64,000 nucleotides of DNA, from the NCBI RefSeq assembly GCF_000758685.1, contig NZ_CP009286.1:1456501-1520500 (forward strand), given 5' to 3'. The notes under the pieces are model-generated. The model searched no databases. It was not told the DNA's origin and worked only from the letters and a program-made list of their open reading frames with translations. Within the stretch, counting starts at the first letter, position 1. Every line of letters starts with the position of its first letter. The stretch is from Paenibacillus stellifer (GTDB taxonomy: Bacteria > Bacillota > Bacilli > Paenibacillales > Paenibacillaceae). This document shows positions 61,924 to 64,000 of this stretch, piece by piece. A program made the translations under genes and the position numbers.

Positions 61924-62637
61924 ATGAAAATAGAAGTATGGTCTGATTTTGCCTGTCCGTTCTGCTATATTGGCAAAAGAAAGCTGGAGCATGCGCTTAG
62001 CCAGTTCGAAGGGCAAGGCAGTGTGGAGGTGGTGTACCGGAGCTTCGAGCTTGATCCGAATGCGCCTGTAAGCGAGAGCCGGGACATTCACCAGGTGCTT
62101 GCGGACAAATACGGCATGTCCTACGATCAGGCCAAGACGATGAACGCACAGCTTGCGGAGCAAGCGTCGGGCGCGGGCCTTGATTTCCAATTCGATTCGA
62201 TTAAGCCCACCAATACATTTGACGCTCACCGTCTGAGCCATTTGGCGGCAGCACGCGGTCTGGCAACCCCAATGACGGAGCGGCTGCTGAAGGCTTACTT
62301 CACCGACGGTGTGAACCTGGGCGACCATGAAGTGCTGGCGTCGCTGGCCGCCGAAGTTGGCCTGGAGGAAGCCGAGACCGCGTCGCTGCTGGAGTCTGAC
62401 GCGTACGCGGAAGACGTCCGGGCCGATATCGGCACAGCCGCCGGGCTTGGCGTAACCGGTGTGCCATTCTTCGTCTTCAACAATAAATATGCGATCTCCG
62501 GCGCCCAGCCGGGACCGGTATTCACCGAGGTGCTGGAGACGGTATGGTCCGAAGAGCAGAAGCAGCCGGAGCTTAAAGTCATAAGCTCGTCTCAGACCAG
62601 CGGCGACGGCTGCGCGGACGGTTCCTGCAGCCTGTAA
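61924..62637 (+). CDS. FrnE-like DsbA-family oxidoreductase
   Basis: 237 aa, RBS GAGGAGG. Thioredoxin-fold motif CPFCYIGK gives the pair Cys11/Cys14; the C-terminus ends GDGCADGSCSL with a second pair (Cys230/Cys235). FrnE-type proteins are cytosolic disulfide isomerases or oxidoreductases linked to oxidative stress in Deinococcus. PFFVFNNKYAISGAQPG is a typical cis-Pro loop (TGVPFF). The overlapping dyad at its promoter suggests oxidant-linked control. Confidence 0.88.
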   Translation: MKIEVWSDFACPFCYIGKRKLEHALSQFEGQGSVEVVYRSFELDPNAPVSESRDIHQVLADKYGMSYDQAKTMNAQLAEQASGAGLDFQFDSIKPTNTFDAHRLSHLAAARGLATPMTERLLKAYFTDGVNLGDHEVLASLAAEVGLEEAETASLLESDAYAEDVRADIGTAAGLGVTGVPFFVFNNKYAISGAQPGPVFTEVLETVWSEEQKQPELKVISSSQTSGDGCADGSCSL

Positions 62638-62772
62638 TTCGTCGAGGCAGCGTTTCGCTCGGGGCGCTCCGCTCAAGGCGAGTAGAGCCTGCACTTATGC
62701 TGCGTTTTGCCGGGCAGAGCCCTGCCCGCCATATAACAGCCATAATACCGTCATATACCCCCGCATATAAGA

Positions 62773-62810
62773 AGCCAAAAGCCTTCCCCGTCCGGAGAAG
62801 GCTTTTGGCT
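62773..62810. terminator. Inverted repeat between convergent genes
   Basis: AGCCAAAAGCCTTC pairs perfectly with GAAGGCTTTTGGCT, 10-nt loop. There is no long T-run outside the stem, but the TTTT in the stem and convergent position fit a bidirectional terminator. Confidence 0.7.
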
Positions 62811-62848
62811 GTCTGCTAACGGAAGAACGCAGCAGAGCGGGATGGAAG

Positions 62849-64000
62849 TCAGTGCAGGGAGGTAGCCAGACTCGACACGAGCGTTCGCACGTCGTACTGG
62901 TAATGATGAACCGGCGCCACCGGCTTGTTGATTCCCAGCAGCTTATAGACTGCGATTCTTGCGGCGCGCACCGAGTATTCCTCGGTGAACACAACATCCT
63001 CGGGAATTTCGCAGAATTGGCCCACCATCGCGAGATTCGTCGAGCCGTCCGGCACAACCTTGGGCCGGTCGCCCAGCGCCCTTGGCATGAACTGCGAGGT
63101 GATGAAAGGCATCATGCACGGAATGCAGTTCGCCGTCGCCATGATGGTGTCTCGGTGCTGCCCGAAATGCAGATGTCCGATCAGCTCGGTCATAATCTCT
63201 TCCCCGGTGCACTCCGACATTTTCTTCTTCACGAAGTCGCCTTCTTTATCGACATTGAGGCCGTAGCCCCAGAATACCCGCACATGCTCCGGCTGATTGC
63301 GGAAATGCGGCTGATAGGCCAGCACGATGGACATCAGCCAGGACGAATCCTTGAACGTAACGAGAGCGCCCGTTCCCGCGCGGTTCCCTGAGAATTTCTC
63401 CATCAGGTCGAAGAAGACCGAGTCGCTGAACGTCACGGTAAATGACTCCCACTTGGAGCCGTCGATATGGTCATCGAACGGAGACGGATTGCCAAGCCCT
63501 GGCTTCTTCGCAGCAAGGCGGTCCCACAGCTCCCATGAGCTTCCCTTGCCGTTCAGGACGGGAGGGGCAGTCATGGAGCCCAGACTGGAGCTTTCGGTCA
63601 TGGAGCCGTTCGTTACGATAACGAGGTCTCTGTCCCCGACCGCAATTCTGTCCTTGACGTCGCCTTTCAGCACATGTATGCCCGTTACGGTAATGCCTTC
63701 GCCCTCCTTGAAATCAAGATCGGTCACGGTGCATTTCAGGGAGAAATCGACAGATTGCTTCTCCAGATATTTTTTTAGCGGCAAAATGACGGAGTCATAT
63801 TGATTGTAAGGCGTCCGCGTGACTCCTTCGAGGGTGTGAATTCTCGGGAATTCATGCATAAAGCGGATCATATAACGTTTCAGCTCGACGGCGCTGTGCC
63901 AGGGCTGGAAGGCGAAGGTCGTCGCCCACATGTACCAGAAATTCGTCTCGAAGAAATGCGGCGCGAACCAGTCGTTAATGTGGGCTGTGCCCATTTTGTC
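62849..64000 (-). CDS. ohyA: Oleate hydratase, C-terminal part (cut by right edge)
   Basis: The frame is open from 64000 to the stop at 62849, about 383 residues of the usual 570-590. WYMWATTFAFQPWHSAVELKRYM, NWVTNGSMT-like VIVTNGSMTESSS, and CIPCMMPFITSQFMPRALGDRP are hallmarks of MCRA/oleate hydratases, FAD-dependent enzymes that add water to unsaturated fatty acids. The N-terminal FAD motif must lie outside the window. Role: fatty acid detoxification at the membrane. Confidence 0.93.
   Translation of the reverse strand, partial: DKMGTAHINDWFAPHFFETNFWYMWATTFAFQPWHSAVELKRYMIRFMHEFPRIHTLEGVTRTPYNQYDSVILPLKKYLEKQSVDFSLKCTVTDLDFKEGEGITVTGIHVLKGDVKDRIAVGDRDLVIVTNGSMTESSSLGSMTAPPVLNGKGSSWELWDRLAAKKPGLGNPSPFDDHIDGSKWESFTVTFSDSVFFDLMEKFSGNRAGTGALVTFKDSSWLMSIVLAYQPHFRNQPEHVRVFWGYGLNVDKEGDFVKKKMSECTGEEIMTELIGHLHFGQHRDTIMATANCIPCMMPFITSQFMPRALGDRPKVVPDGSTNLAMVGQFCEIPEDVVFTEEYSVRAARIAVYKLLGINKPVAPVHHYQYDVRTLVSSLATSLH

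Noticed and set aside
62640..62848. Small gene between the DsbA-like and oleate hydratase genes
   Set aside because: Only short frames without RBS; the region is dominated by the shared inverted repeat.

Overview
The window looks like a chromosomal segment of an endospore-forming Firmicute of the Paenibacillus type. The DNA is GC-rich for a Firmicute (roughly 55% by eye), ribosome binding sites are strong AAGGAGG types, TTG and GTG starts are common, and many products resemble Bacillus/Paenibacillus families (MtnE/YkrV, YvyE, YqkE, PepQ, LplJ, DUF24/HxlR). Species assignment is an inference from protein flavour only.

Layout. (1) 1-13885: the tail of an unidentified gene, a terminator, then a tightly packed Tad/Flp-like pilus locus (CpaB/RcpC, a CpaE/TadZ lacking both P-loop lysines, CpaF/TadA, TadB, TadC, two tiny paralogous membrane peptides, two TadE/F-like pseudopilins), followed by three exported proteins, two of them large with PKD-like repeats. 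No secretin or prepilin peptidase is present, so this looks like a monoderm surface appendage or secretion machine with its own adhesin cargo. (2) 13968-14639: an AT-rich membrane-anchored protein that looks foreign. (3) 14983-21843: central carbon and housekeeping genes (tkt, ppnP, a beta-hydroxyacid dehydrogenase, pgi, yvyE, tetR). (4) 22004-23850: a yjbQ gene cleanly split by a 1441-bp insertion sequence with a 4-bp target duplication. (5) 24055-27833: sulfate/thiosulfate ABC transporter cysT-cysW-cysA-sbp. (6) 28086-31044: PhnP-like hydrolase, an esterase under a MerR-type promoter, merR and a GNAT. (7) 31217-38935: a sulfur/methyl-cycle cluster, with luxS-SDR on the minus strand diverging from metQ-mtnE-metN-metI-(Fe-ADH)-mtnN. 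Uptake of methionine, conversion of its keto acid, and SAH/MTA breakdown via MtnN and LuxS are gathered in about 6 kb. (8) 39162-49468: HAD phosphatase, YdjM-like membrane protein, carboxylesterase, lipoate ligase, a MocR-ddl-aminotransferase cluster and a chemoreceptor. (9) 49849-64000: queuosine-precursor transporter, His-rich zinc exporter, Xaa-Pro peptidase, a decayed beta-lactamase-fold gene, SDR, several GNATs, HxlR regulator, YqkE, a remnant of a siderophore-binding protein, a polysaccharide deacetylase inside a split stalk domain, YfcE phosphoesterase, HAD, ApbE, a FrnE-like DsbA protein, and the C-terminal part of an oleate hydratase running off the right edge.

The most distinctive parts are the Tad-like locus coupled to PKD proteins, the exactly reconstructable IS insertion in yjbQ, the S-box-free methionine cluster that shares a promoter octamer with the sulfate operon, and two decayed genes that can be read through their lesions. 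No rRNA, tRNA, CRISPR array or prophage was seen.
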